Below are positions 55,671 through 64,000 of a stretch of 64,000 bases of DNA, one piece after another. The translations under genes were made by a program, and so were the position numbers. This DNA is from Paucilactobacillus oligofermentans DSM 15707 = LMG 22743. GTDB lineage: Bacteria; Bacillota; Bacilli; Lactobacillales; Lactobacillaceae. The notes beneath the pieces are model-generated. The model was not told where the DNA came from. It saw only the letters and a program-made list of their open reading frames with translations, and did no database searches. How positions within the stretch are numbered: position 1 is the first letter of the stretch; the number at the start of each line of letters is the position of its first letter. Location: assembly GCF_001434315.1 (NCBI RefSeq), contig NZ_AZFE01000032.1, forward strand, positions 248,561-312,560, read 5' to 3'.

Positions 55671-58221
55671 AATAAAATGTTCCGTTGTGAATGGATTCTT
55701 CACCGTTCGGACTTAATTTTTTTAATACATCTGGGATACTGTTACTAGATGCCATTTCTGCTCCAATTACCGTTTCACTTTGGATAGTCTCGTCGTGTAA
55801 TCGTAACGATCTAAAAGGAAAAGCTGCTGAATATGCCCAAATCTGATTAGGAATTGTTGATATTTTTAAATCTTTTAGTTTTAAATTATCTGGAGATTGA
55901 GTTAACTTAAGTGAAATATCAACTAAGTTAATTCTTAGCACTTTCGATAGGAAAGTTAACTCAGTCAATGGTAACTGACGTACTTGTTCAAAATGAACAC
56001 GGTTAGTTACAACAAATAACGCTTGATAAATACCGGGTTTAATCTGTTGTTTAATCCGATCAGTTCCGATATCAATGATATCATTTCGATAATCGTTATT
56101 TAATTTAGCTGGATAAATGAAGGCAGTTGGATCACTAAACCCACTTTCATTTTGAATTAGGTATGAGGTAATTCCTAATGAATAGACGTTCGTTCCATCA
56201 GAAATCATGGTAAATCCATATTCTTTACCACTTGCTAAATGTGAAAGTAACTTACCATTTTGTGGCAGCTTAATTATTGAAAGCTCTTTTTGTTCTAGTG
56301 AGTTAATTAAACGCCCCCTACTCCCTGATACGTAAATAGCGCTGGGATGCTCGATTTCAATAATTTGCAAAATATCAGAAACTTCCAGTGGTTCAATGTA
56401 TAACTTATCGGCAATGTTCATTGATACAGCACTTGGATTATTATTAACTAAAATTGTTTCATAGCCTTGATTTTGCAGTGAAAGAATCAATTTAGATGTG
56501 AAATAGTCTGCTGAACCGGCGTTACCTAAGCGTAACCCACTTGTTCCAATAATTAATGCCTTTTTAGGATTGTCAGATGCAGAGCTTTCATTCTCTAATT
56601 CAAAAGTCGAGTAGAAATGATTTGAATATTGTTCAAATTCACCAGCGCTAAAATCAATCTGTTTATACGTAGGAATAATGGATTCTTTGAGTCTTAATTC
56701 CCTAACATCATCTTCAGTTTGATTCCACAACGTTCCAATGATACGATCACTCATTCCAAAATACTTAGCCGTTGTTAAAGTAGAAATATCATTTGGATTT
56801 TTAGCTATAGTATCTTTTAATTCTAGAATTTTTTCTAACTTATAAAAGAAAAACGGATCAATCTTTGTTAATTCGGATAATTCTTCTCCTGAATAGCCAC
56901 GATGAAGTGCTTCTAACAAGATAATGATACGGTTAGCACGTGGATGGATAATATATTGAATAATCTGATCATCAGTTAGATTTACTTGTGGTTCAATGCT
57001 AAGCGTATCAGCATGTACTTGTGTTGCTCTAATGGCTTTAATTAAAGCTTCTTCAGTACTTCTACCAATACCCATTACCGAACCAGTTGAACGCATTTGA
57101 GTACCCAAATTTTGATCTGCATCAGGTAAAGATTTAAATGGCCAGATTGGCATTCTAACAGCAATATGATCCATAGTTGGTTCTAATAAAGCTGATTTAA
57201 AGCCAAAACTTTTTGGCAGTTCTAGTTGCTCTAACGTTTTTCCCATTAACAAATTAGCGCAAACATATAATAGTGGATATCCGGTTGCCTTTTCAGCAAA
57301 TGCAGTTATACGATCGAAATATGGACTATTTTTAATTACATAATACTTACCAGTTTCTGGATTTAAAGCGAATTGAACATGGTTAACACCGACAATTCTT
57401 AATTTACGTGTAATTGAAAACGCTAAATCACGAAGCTCTTGCAGCTCAATATCCATTAATGTTTGGGTTGGTGTGAACGAAATAGAGTCCCCCGCATGAA
57501 TTCCAATTGGATCAAAATCTTCAATACCGGCAACCTGAAGCATCGAACCAAGTCGGTCTCGAATGACAACTAATTCTATTTCTTGGTACCCAACGATACT
57601 TTGTTGTAAAACAGCTTGTTGAATCCTTGATTGTGACATTGCAATTTCAACAGCTTCTGCAAGCTCATCGTTGTCGTTACATAAACGACGACTAGAATTA
57701 CCAGATGGTGATACTGGTTTGATAATAACTGGATAACCAATTTCTTGAACAATATGTATGGCATCACCAAAACTAGTGATTGTTTTAGTAGTCGTAATTG
57801 GTGCGTTCATTTTTTTGAGCATGCTATTCATTAATACTGGATTACTAATTTGATTAATAGCAAATTCAGGCATACTAAGCATGGTGATATCTCGTTTTTT
57901 TAGTTCCCCAGATTCAAATAATTGCTGAGAAATTTGAATACTCGTCAGTCCACCCAAATTAGGTAAAATTGCATCAGGTTTAAATTCAGCAATTGTTTCT
58001 AATACATTTTTGAATGTAACTGGTGAAATTTTACGTTGATGAATGATTTCGGTCGCATCTAGCGAGACTGAAAATGGATTATTGTCGATGAGTGAAACTT
58101 CAATTCCAAGCGTATCTAAAGAAGACGCAACTTGAAAAATTGCATCATCGGCTTCGGTTGACTGGTTAATTTTGTCTGCGCCAGTTCCAATTATTAAAAC
58201 TTTAGATATTGGATGGTTCAT
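55669..58221 (-). CDS. carB: Degenerate carbamoyl-phosphate synthase large subunit (predicted inactive)
   Basis: The 850-residue protein aligns with CarB (usually about 1060) but is shortened and altered. Residues 1-120 and 555-645 match the two pre-ATP-grasp domains, 120-400 the first ATP-grasp domain, and 410-530 the oligomerisation domain (ALHRGYSGEELSELTKIDPF is well kept). In the first ATP-grasp, the metal/ATP motif E-x-N-P-R has become KNSPY (297-301) and the glycine-rich loop GGTGGG has become SPSGNSS. The second ATP-grasp domain is mostly deleted and the C-terminal allosteric MGS domain is missing. The frame is unbroken, with AGGAGG before the ATG, and the ATG overlaps the carA stop by 4 bases. 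A structural or regulatory role is possible. Confidence 0.85.
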   Translation of the reverse strand: MNHPISKVLIIGTGADKINQSTEADDAIFQVASSLDTLGIEVSLIDNNPFSVSLDATEIIHQRKISPVTFKNVLETIAEFKPDAILPNLGGLTSIQISQQLFESGELKKRDITMLSMPEFAINQISNPVLMNSMLKKMNAPITTTKTITSFGDAIHIVQEIGYPVIIKPVSPSGNSSRRLCNDNDELAEAVEIAMSQSRIQQAVLQQSIVGYQEIELVVIRDRLGSMLQVAGIEDFDPIGIHAGDSISFTPTQTLMDIELQELRDLAFSITRKLRIVGVNHVQFALNPETGKYYVIKNSPYFDRITAFAEKATGYPLLYVCANLLMGKTLEQLELPKSFGFKSALLEPTMDHIAVRMPIWPFKSLPDADQNLGTQMRSTGSVMGIGRSTEEALIKAIRATQVHADTLSIEPQVNLTDDQIIQYIIHPRANRIIILLEALHRGYSGEELSELTKIDPFFFYKLEKILELKDTIAKNPNDISTLTTAKYFGMSDRIIGTLWNQTEDDVRELRLKESIIPTYKQIDFSAGEFEQYSNHFYSTFELENESSASDNPKKALIIGTSGLRLGNAGSADYFTSKLILSLQNQGYETILVNNNPSAVSMNIADKLYIEPLEVSDILQIIEIEHPSAIYVSGSRGRLINSLEQKELSIIKLPQNGKLLSHLASGKEYGFTMISDGTNVYSLGITSYLIQNESGFSDPTAFIYPAKLNNDYRNDIIDIGTDRIKQQIKPGIYQALFVVTNRVHFEQVRQLPLTELTFLSKVLRINLVDISLKLTQSPDNLKLKDLKISTIPNQIWAYSAAFPFRSLRLHDETIQSETVIGAEMASSNSIPDVLKKLSPNGEESIHNGTFY

Positions 58222-59300
58222 CGATTTTCCTCCTGTCGATGGATGGTCTCTAAGAATTCATCAAATAGCCCTTTGGTTTCATCTGGTCCAGGTGCACCAT
58301 CAGGGAAAAATTGAACAGAAAATGCTGGGAAATCACGATGGCGTAGTCCCTGCACAGTATCATTTAATAAATCAACATAAGTGATAAATAATGTTCGGCG
58401 GTCAACAGATTCACGATTTACTGCGAACCCTTGTCCTTGAGAGGCATAAATAATATGGGTAGTAATTACTTCCTTAATTGGATGATTCATACCATGATGT
58501 TCAGCAGGTAGTTTAACTATTTCGGCACCGTTAGCGATTGCAAATAATTCATGACCTAAGCCAATCGCAAATAATGGCACTTTGGTTTGAATTGATTGAA
58601 TCATTTGGGTAACCGTTTCAGGAATATCATGAGGACTTCCTGGACCAGTTGATAAAATAACACCATCAGGATCTAAGCTAAGAATATCTTCAGCAGAGGC
58701 GGTATATGGTAAGACAGTCACATTACAGTTACGTTTAACTAGCTCTCGTAAAATACCGTGTTTGAGTCCAAAATCAATGACGACCACACTATTACCAGTG
58801 CCTGGATTGGGATATGGCTTCGGAGTAGATACTTGGGCAACTTGTTGATTGGTTAAGACGGTTGCATTTAATTGATCAAAGGCATGAGTATCGGCAATGG
58901 GAACAATACTAGCTTTAACGGTTTCACCCATCTGTCTTAATTTAGAAACAACTGCGCGTGTATCGATGCCACTAATTCCTGGAATATTCATCTGCTTTAA
59001 ATATTGATCTAATGACAAACGACTAATTCGATTAGTCGAAACATTCGCTAAATCACGAACGATTACGCCTTTAATTGTTGGTAAAATCGATTCATAGTTA
59101 GCTTGATTAATGCCATAACTACCAATATTTGGTTGGGTAAAGATTACGATTTGATTATGGTAAATTTGATCAGTAATAATTTGCTGATAACCGGTCATGC
59201 TCGTATTAAAAACTAGTTCGCCTGAAGTAACTGCAGGTGCGCCAAATCCTTCACCTTTGTACGTTGTCCCATCTTCCAAGATTAAATACCGTTCAACCAT
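58218..59300 (-). CDS. carA: Carbamoyl-phosphate synthase small-subunit homologue without its glutaminase triad
   Basis: The 360-residue protein is full length: the CarA N-terminal domain (FNTSMTGYQQIITD, GIDTRAVVSKLR) and the class I glutamine amidotransferase domain (VVIDFGLKHGILRELVKR, STGPGSPHDIPE). The catalytic Cys of the usual GICLGHQ is Gly247 (AIGLGHE), the His of VQYHPE is Phe332 and the Glu is Asp334 (VQFFPD). It therefore should not hydrolyse glutamine. Everything around these residues is conserved, and the gene is coupled to the carB-like gene. GGGAGGAGGGG precedes the ATG. Confidence 0.9.
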   Translation of the reverse strand: MVERYLILEDGTTYKGEGFGAPAVTSGELVFNTSMTGYQQIITDQIYHNQIVIFTQPNIGSYGINQANYESILPTIKGVIVRDLANVSTNRISRLSLDQYLKQMNIPGISGIDTRAVVSKLRQMGETVKASIVPIADTHAFDQLNATVLTNQQVAQVSTPKPYPNPGTGNSVVVIDFGLKHGILRELVKRNCNVTVLPYTASAEDILSLDPDGVILSTGPGSPHDIPETVTQMIQSIQTKVPLFAIGLGHELFAIANGAEIVKLPAEHHGMNHPIKEVITTHIIYASQGQGFAVNRESVDRRTLFITYVDLLNDTVQGLRHRDFPAFSVQFFPDGAPGPDETKGLFDEFLETIHRQEENR

Positions 59301-59324
59301 GTTACCCCTCCTCCCTAGTTACTT

Positions 59325-60239
59325 TTATGAATCATTTTCATCTAAATATTTGATCATTTTTGAAAAATATGTTGGTAATGGTGCATCGAATAATAACTGT
59401 TCGTGCGTTCTTGGATGTTCAAATCCAAGCGTTTTAGCATGTAAATATTGTCCCTTACCAGGCAGTGTTTTATGTGGTCCGTAAAGTGGATCTCCTGCAA
59501 CTGGATGGTTAATATATTGCATATGAACGCGAATCTGATGTGTTCGTCCAGTTTCAAGTCGACAACTAATTAATGTGTAACGTTCATAGCGTTTAATAAC
59601 TTTAAAATGGGTAATAGCGTTACGTCCATCTTTTACAATCGCCTGTTTTTGACGATTTTGTGGATTTCTTCCAAGTGGAGCATCAATGGTTCCCTCGTCT
59701 TCTCGAATCTGTCCATGAACAATTGCCCAATATTCACGAGTGTTGGTTTTATCTTTTAATTGTTGAGCTAAGCTTTGATGTGCCATATCATTTTTAGCAA
59801 CCATCAATAAACCTGACGTGTCTTTATCAATTCGATGAACGATACCAGGACGGAATTCACCATTGATTGTCGATAATGGCGTATGAAATAGTAACGCGTT
59901 AACTAGTGTATGATTTGCGTGTCCAGCTGCTGGATGAACGACCATGCCTTGCGGCTTATTAACTACTAATACATCGTCATCTTCGAAAATAATATCGAGC
60001 GGAATATTTTCAGGTTCAATACTTAATGTTTGCGGTTCAACAGCCTTAATTTCAATTTGATCATTTAATCGGAGCTTGTAGTTAGATTTAACCATTTTAC
60101 TATTTACTAAGATATTACCATTATCAATTCGTTTTTGAATTTGAGAACGGGTTGAAGCTGTTATTAAAGTAGGCAAAATTTTATCAATTCTACCTATTAA
60201 GTCTGGTTCAGTGATATTAATAATTTGTGGATCATTCAT
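59325..60239 (-). CDS. rluD: Ribosomal large-subunit pseudouridine synthase, RluD family
   Basis: The 304-residue protein has an N-terminal S4 domain (about 8-70, RSQIQKRIDNGNILVN) and the RluA/RluD catalytic domain with FRPGIVHRIDKDTSGLLMVA (catalytic Asp in HRIDKDT) and ETGRTHQIRVHM. Start chosen at 60239 because GAGG lies 10 bases upstream and the N terminus then matches the family; it overlaps lspA by 8 bases. Adjacency to lspA is typical of Firmicutes. Exact target uridines are inferred only. Confidence 0.93.
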   Translation of the reverse strand: MNDPQIINITEPDLIGRIDKILPTLITASTRSQIQKRIDNGNILVNSKMVKSNYKLRLNDQIEIKAVEPQTLSIEPENIPLDIIFEDDDVLVVNKPQGMVVHPAAGHANHTLVNALLFHTPLSTINGEFRPGIVHRIDKDTSGLLMVAKNDMAHQSLAQQLKDKTNTREYWAIVHGQIREDEGTIDAPLGRNPQNRQKQAIVKDGRNAITHFKVIKRYERYTLISCRLETGRTHQIRVHMQYINHPVAGDPLYGPHKTLPGKGQYLHAKTLGFEHPRTHEQLLFDAPLPTYFSKMIKYLDENDS

Positions 60240-60687
60240 TCTTCGTAACCTCATCTTCAAAAAGGATTGCAATAATCATTAAAACTACGCCAACGGTTAA
60301 ACACATATCAGCAATGTTAAAAATTGGAAAATTAATAAAATCTAATTGAAACATATCAACAACATATCCCATTTTAATTCGATCAATAAAATTACCAATT
60401 GTTCCAGCTAGAATTAAGACTAATGGCCAACTAAATTTCCAATTATTTCGATATCGCCAAAGAAAGAATAAAATCAATCCAATTGCAATAATCGAAATAA
60501 CAATAAAGAACCACTGCTGTCCTTCTAGTATACTCCATGCCGCTCCAATATTCCGTAGATTAGTTAATGAGATAATGCCAGGAATTAGTGTATCCACTGC
60601 GCCAAGTTGAATATTATTTGTAATCCAATATTTTAGTGATTGATCACCAATCACAAGTAAGACAATAATTAAGCCATAGTACGGCAT
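60232..60687 (-). CDS. lspA: Lipoprotein signal peptidase (signal peptidase II)
   Basis: The 151-residue integral membrane aspartyl protease removes lipoprotein signal peptides. It has four membrane segments and the conserved boxes GDQSLKYWI, NIGAAWSIL, GNFIDRIKMGYVVDM (first catalytic Asp region) and FNIADMCLTVGV (second Asp). GGAGGAACACT precedes the ATG. Confidence 0.97.
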   Translation of the reverse strand: MPYYGLIIVLLVIGDQSLKYWITNNIQLGAVDTLIPGIISLTNLRNIGAAWSILEGQQWFFIVISIIAIGLILFFLWRYRNNWKFSWPLVLILAGTIGNFIDRIKMGYVVDMFQLDFINFPIFNIADMCLTVGVVLMIIAILFEDEVTKNE

Positions 60688-60714
60688 AGTGTTCCTCCAA
60701 ATAGCTTTTATGAT

Positions 60715-62376
60715 TTAAAACAGTCCTGTAATTTCTCCATCCGCATCAATCTTCATATTAAGTGCAGCTGGTTTTTTAGGTAGTCCTGGCATGGTCATTA
60801 CATTCCCTGCTAATGCCACAATAAAGCCGGCCCCCATTTTAGGAATAAATTCTCTAATTTCAACGTTAAAGTCAGTTGGAGCACCTAGTTTACTAGCATC
60901 ATCTGAAAAAGAATATTGAGTTTTAGCAATACAAACAGGTAGATTTTCCCAACCATTTTTCTTAAATCCTTTAAGTTGAGTTTGAGCTTTTTTACTAAAC
61001 GTAACTGACTTGCCATGATAGATATTTTTAACAATTTTGTTTATTTTTGTTTCGATTGAATCGTCATCATTATATAGCTGTTTAAATTCAAAATTAGAAT
61101 CAGCTAATTTAATGACTTCAGCGGCTAAATCAAGGGTTCCGTTACCACCTTTACCCCAACTTTCTGTAACAACTGCGGTTACGCCTTGTGATTCACAGTA
61201 TTCTTTAACTAGCTCTAATTCTGCATCGGTATCGCTGGTGAACCGATTGATTGCAACAACAGTTGGTAATTCATATGATTGAATATTTTGGATATGTCGC
61301 TGTAAGTTGGGTAAACCATTCGTTAAAGCTTCAATATTTTCAGTTGTCAGTTCTTTAACTGATTGGCCACCATTATATTTTAGCGCTCTTACAGTTGCTA
61401 CAATGACAACTGCATCAGGTGTTTTACCAAGAACTGGTCGTTTAATATCTAAAAACTTCTCTGCACCTAAATCAGCGCCAAAGCCAGCTTCAGTTACCGT
61501 ATATTGAGATAATTGCAAGGCCGTTTTAGTAGCAATTACACTATTGCATCCATGAGCAATATTAGCAAATGGTCCGCCGTGAATCAGCGTTGGTGTGTGT
61601 GCTATGGTTTGAACTAAATTAGGTTTGAATGCATCTTTTAATAAAATTGTAATGGCATCTTCAAATCCTAGTTCACCAACTGAAACCGGTACTTTATCAT
61701 AAGTATAGCCAACGATAATTTTACTAATTCGTGATTTTAAATCGGATAAATCACTAGCCAAACATAAAATAGCCATTAATTCGGATGCCGCAGTAATATC
61801 AAAACTAGATTCTTGTGGAATACCTTTAGTAATCCCACCTAATCCAGTAATAACTTGACGCAAAGTACGATCGTTAACATCAACTACCCGATTCCAAATA
61901 ATCCTTCGTGGATCTAAATTAAGAATATTACCATGCTGTAAATAATTATTAACAAGTGCCATTAAAGTATTATGGGCACTTGTTAAGGCATGAATATCAC
62001 CAGTAAAGTGAAGATTAATATCTTCCATCGGAATTACTTGGCTATACCCACCACCAGTTGCTCCGCCTTTAATTCCCATAACAGGTCCCATTGAAGGTTC
62101 ACGCATAGCAATCATAGTTTGTTTGTTTAATTGGTTCATGGCATCACCAAGACCAACTAAGACGGTTGATTTACCCTCACCTGCTGGGGTTGGATTAATT
62201 GATGTTACAAGAACTAATTTATGATCACCAAAATCGACGTTACGTTGTGATTTAAGATTTACTTTTGCTTTGTAGTTACCGTACATTTCAATTTGATCTT
62301 CATGTAACCCGGCTTGCTTTGCAATTTCACTTATTGGTTTGAGTGTTGCAGCTTTTGCAATTTCTAAATCAGTCAT
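60715..62376 (-). CDS. fhs: Formate-tetrahydrofolate ligase
   Basis: Makes 10-formyl-tetrahydrofolate from formate, THF and ATP for purine and formyl-methionine synthesis. The 553-residue enzyme has the P-loop-like [19 protein letters not shown], the [20 protein letters not shown] region and the C-terminal [22 protein letters not shown] precedes the ATG. It lies in the ebsA-fhs-lspA-rluD-carA-carB run. Confidence 0.97.
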   Translation of the reverse strand: MTDLEIAKAATLKPISEIAKQAGLHEDQIEMYGNYKAKVNLKSQRNVDFGDHKLVLVTSINPTPAGEGKSTVLVGLGDAMNQLNKQTMIAMREPSMGPVMGIKGGATGGGYSQVIPMEDINLHFTGDIHALTSAHNTLMALVNNYLQHGNILNLDPRRIIWNRVVDVNDRTLRQVITGLGGITKGIPQESSFDITAASELMAILCLASDLSDLKSRISKIIVGYTYDKVPVSVGELGFEDAITILLKDAFKPNLVQTIAHTPTLIHGGPFANIAHGCNSVIATKTALQLSQYTVTEAGFGADLGAEKFLDIKRPVLGKTPDAVVIVATVRALKYNGGQSVKELTTENIEALTNGLPNLQRHIQNIQSYELPTVVAINRFTSDTDAELELVKEYCESQGVTAVVTESWGKGGNGTLDLAAEVIKLADSNFEFKQLYNDDDSIETKINKIVKNIYHGKSVTFSKKAQTQLKGFKKNGWENLPVCIAKTQYSFSDDASKLGAPTDFNVEIREFIPKMGAGFIVALAGNVMTMPGLPKKPAALNMKIDADGEITGLF

Positions 62377-62388
62377 GTAATTATCTCC

Positions 62389-62769
62389 TTAATTGTCGGC
62401 TAAGATCCGTTTAATGGTAGCTAGTGAATGTGGTGTAAATGTAAAATAAAATGTTTGTCCACTAGCAGTAAATTGAAGAGTTGAGTTGGTAAATCGTAAT
62501 TGTTCAAGATTATTTTTTTGAATTGTTAGATAATTTTTTTGTAGCATACGACTAAAGATTAAAGCATCTGGTGTAATTTTTAGTGTTCGTCTAAATATTT
62601 GTAGAGCAGATAATCCAATAAATATTATAAATAATACTGCTGTAATCCATTGGAAATGCGTTATTTCAAGCCAAAATATAATTCCAAGTAGTAAGATTAA
62701 TGTCGTCCATGACCAGATAATTATTGAATTAACTAAATTAGGCTGGTAAAAAAATTTTTCTTCTTGCAT
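62389..62769 (-). CDS. EbsA-like two-helix membrane protein
   Basis: The 126-residue protein has two hydrophobic helices (about 16-33 and 38-57) and a C-terminal cytoplasmic PH-like beta domain (ITPDALIFSRMLQKNYLTI). It resembles EbsA of enterococci and lactobacilli, whose gene also neighbours an RNase HI-like gene. Function unknown. GAAGGGAG lies 12 bases before the ATG. It is the first gene of the minus-strand operon. Confidence 0.75.
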   Translation of the reverse strand: MQEEKFFYQPNLVNSIIIWSWTTLILLLGIIFWLEITHFQWITAVLFIIFIGLSALQIFRRTLKITPDALIFSRMLQKNYLTIQKNNLEQLRFTNSTLQFTASGQTFYFTFTPHSLATIKRILADN

Positions 62770-62803
62770 AATGACATAAAACTCCCTTCATGAGGTGATT
62801 AAA

Positions 62804-63202
62804 ATGATAAAGATTTATACAGATGGTGCAACAATTGGAAATCCAGGCCCAACCGGATTAGGTGTTCTAATTGTTGAAAATCATCAACAAATTCAATTAA
62901 AACAAGCTTATCCTGATATGGTAACCAATCATGAAGCTGAGTTTTTAGCGGCTATTCATGGCTTCCAATACCTTACCATGCATGTTAGCCACTCTGATAC
63001 CATCTTATTTTATACCGATAGTCGGCTACTAAGCGATGCCATTGGCAAAAATCATACTAAAAATTATGAAACTTTATTTAACGAATTATCGATTTTAATT
63101 GATCAATTTAATATTGTTGTTACTCAATGGATTCCGGATAAAGAAAATCATGGTGCTCATACCTTATCCCTACAAGCACTTCACTCAATACCGGATAAAT
63201 AA
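62804..63202 (+). CDS. RNase HI-like protein with altered active site
   Basis: The 132-residue protein has the RNase H fold: IKIYTDGATIGNPGPTGLGV (Asp7), NHEAEFLAA (Glu46) and FYTDSRLL (Asp72). The fourth acidic residue, normally Asp in an AD-x-LA context, is His119 (NHGAHTLSLQAL). It may be weakly active or inactive. GAGGTGAT favours the ATG at 62804 over GTG 62795. Only 34 bases separate it from divergent ebsA, so its promoter lies inside ebsA. It overlaps the convergent oxidoreductase gene by 22 bases. Confidence 0.8.
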   Translation: MIKIYTDGATIGNPGPTGLGVLIVENHQQIQLKQAYPDMVTNHEAEFLAAIHGFQYLTMHVSHSDTILFYTDSRLLSDAIGKNHTKNYETLFNELSILIDQFNIVVTQWIPDKENHGAHTLSLQALHSIPDK

Positions 63203-64000
63203 TTTGTAATTGGTTTAGTATAGCCATCAAATCCAGATGCTGACATAATATCGTCGGCAACTAATTTTCCAGTAATTGGTCCCGTGGTTAATCCGGATGA
63301 CCCTAATCCGTTGGCAATCCAAACATTATCAAATCCGGGGATTGTTCCCATAAATGGTGAAAAATCATCCGTATATGCTCTGGTTCCAATTCGAATGTTG
63401 GTAATCATGGTAGATATTTTGCCTTCTAAATTAGGCATGGTGATCTCAGCATTATTAACTAATCCGTCTATTTCTGGTTGGGTTGGATTTAAATCAAATC
63501 CAGCATCATTTTCATGAGTAGCTGCAATTAGTAATTGATGATTACCAACTGGAATTAATTCTGATAACCCCTCAGCCATAACAATTGGCATGCTATCATC
63601 AACATTAATTGAATCATCTTCAATTTCAATTAACTGTCCCTTTTGTGGTGACAATTGTAATTCAAAGCCAAATGGTTGAATAAGTTCTTTTGCAAATGCT
63701 CCAGCGGCAATAAAGATTGAATCATAATGTTCTTCGTTAACCATTACTTCATGATTAACGACTGAAATATTCGCTTTTTCATTTTTTACTGTTAAGTTAG
63801 ATGCAGCTTCAAGTTGAGTAATTAAATGTTTCCCATCAACTCGTGAACCACCACCTACAAAAATTCCGGGTTTGGCCCATTCTGATAAATATGGCATTTT
63901 ACTCGAAATAGTTTGCTGGTTCCATTTTTCAACAATCTCCATTTCAGGAGCAGTTTGAATTCTTTCTTGAGCAAGACTAAATAAATTATTAAGTGCCGTT
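63181..64000 (-). CDS. FAD-dependent D-amino-acid oxidase/DadA-like oxidoreductase (partial)
   Basis: The C-terminal 272 residues are present; the N terminus with the FAD-binding GxGxxG lies beyond the window. The frame stays open from the internal ATG at 63942 to the edge (NNLFSLAQERIQTAPEMEIV). The DAO-family C-terminal motif NVWIANGLGSSGLTTGPITG and GTRAYTDDFSPFMG are visible, as are VVNHEVMVNEEHYDSIFIAAGA and LSPQKGQLIEIED. It oxidises an amine or amino acid with FAD; the substrate is unknown. Confidence 0.88.
   Translation of the reverse strand, partial: TALNNLFSLAQERIQTAPEMEIVEKWNQQTISSKMPYLSEWAKPGIFVGGGSRVDGKHLITQLEAASNLTVKNEKANISVVNHEVMVNEEHYDSIFIAAGAFAKELIQPFGFELQLSPQKGQLIEIEDDSINVDDSMPIVMAEGLSELIPVGNHQLLIAATHENDAGFDLNPTQPEIDGLVNNAEITMPNLEGKISTMITNIRIGTRAYTDDFSPFMGTIPGFDNVWIANGLGSSGLTTGPITGKLVADDIMSASGFDGYTKPITNYLSGIE

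Noticed and set aside
55669-58221. CarB shortening explained by a frameshift or a split gene
   Set aside because: The single frame aligns on both sides of the missing second ATP-grasp domain, no stop interrupts it, and the flanking bases are the terminator and rqcH, so no missing half lies nearby.
1-64000. CRISPR arrays, insertion sequences, tRNA or rRNA genes
   Set aside because: No regularly spaced repeats, transposase frames, CCA-ended cloverleafs or rRNA-like stretches were seen on either strand.

Overview
The window is an AT-rich chromosomal segment of a low-GC Gram-positive bacterium, almost certainly a member of the Lactobacillaceae. The evidence is the gene order (cvfB-xerD-ribT-scpA-scpB-rluB; recQ-LysM-cmk-rpsA-der-hup; lspA-rluD-carA-carB beside rqcH), a maltose phosphorylase pathway, an LPQTD-type sortase signal and a two-subunit ParE/ParC topoisomerase. 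A 473-residue pyruvate kinase without the extra C-terminal domain, with no pfkA end visible in the 229 bases before it, hints at a heterofermentative lineage; this is only an inference. No rRNA, tRNA, insertion sequence, prophage or CRISPR array was seen.

Layout. 0.2-6.1 kb: pyruvate kinase, then a tightly packed block for chromosome segregation and RNA modification. 6.1-7.0 kb: an FMN riboswitch with its own promoter and terminator controlling the riboflavin transporter RibU. 7.1-15.6 kb: YpbB/RecQ, a LysM membrane protein, cytidylate kinase, ribosomal protein S1, the GTPase Der, HU with a structured leader, and a TPR protein. 15.6-22.6 kb: a degenerate tyrosine recombinase-like gene facing dapB-cca-yfmR-thyA-dfrA, then hemolysin III. 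22.7-32.8 kb: DegV, SGNH hydrolase, YpmS, YozE, RbgA, RNase HII, DprA, TopA, XerC, an aldose epimerase and PlsY. 33-42.5 kb: ParE/ParC, a LysR regulator, pyrophosphatase, MsrA, a TauE/DUF1634 pair and an aldo-keto reductase. 42.5-48.2 kb: a maltose cassette (LacI regulator, transporter, maltose phosphorylase, beta-phosphoglucomutase) with a perfect 20-bp operator. 48.2-52.3 kb: a 1164-residue cell-wall-anchored surface protein. 52.4-55.6 kb: DegV, a MarR regulator and RqcH. 55.7-62.8 kb: a six-gene minus-strand operon ebsA-fhs-lspA-rluD-carA-carB. The right edge holds an RNase HI-like gene and a truncated FAD oxidoreductase.

The most unusual observation is that both carbamoyl-phosphate synthase subunits are intact, translationally coupled reading frames that have lost their catalytic residues. 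CarA lacks the glutaminase Cys, His and Glu. CarB lacks the metal-binding residues of its first ATP-grasp domain, most of its second ATP-grasp domain and its allosteric domain. They look like a maintained pseudoenzyme pair.

Second, three inverted repeats (TTGTA/TACAA) sit on the -10 and -35 of the marR promoter and on the -35 of the divergent rqcH promoter, predicting MarR control of the ribosome-rescue factor RqcH. Further points are a tyrosine recombinase-like protein without its catalytic Arg/His/Arg set, intrinsic terminators whose 3' arms contain the Shine-Dalgarno sequences of dprA and xerC, and competing inverted repeats in the degV leader. All boundaries and motifs were read by eye; no database search or folding program was run.
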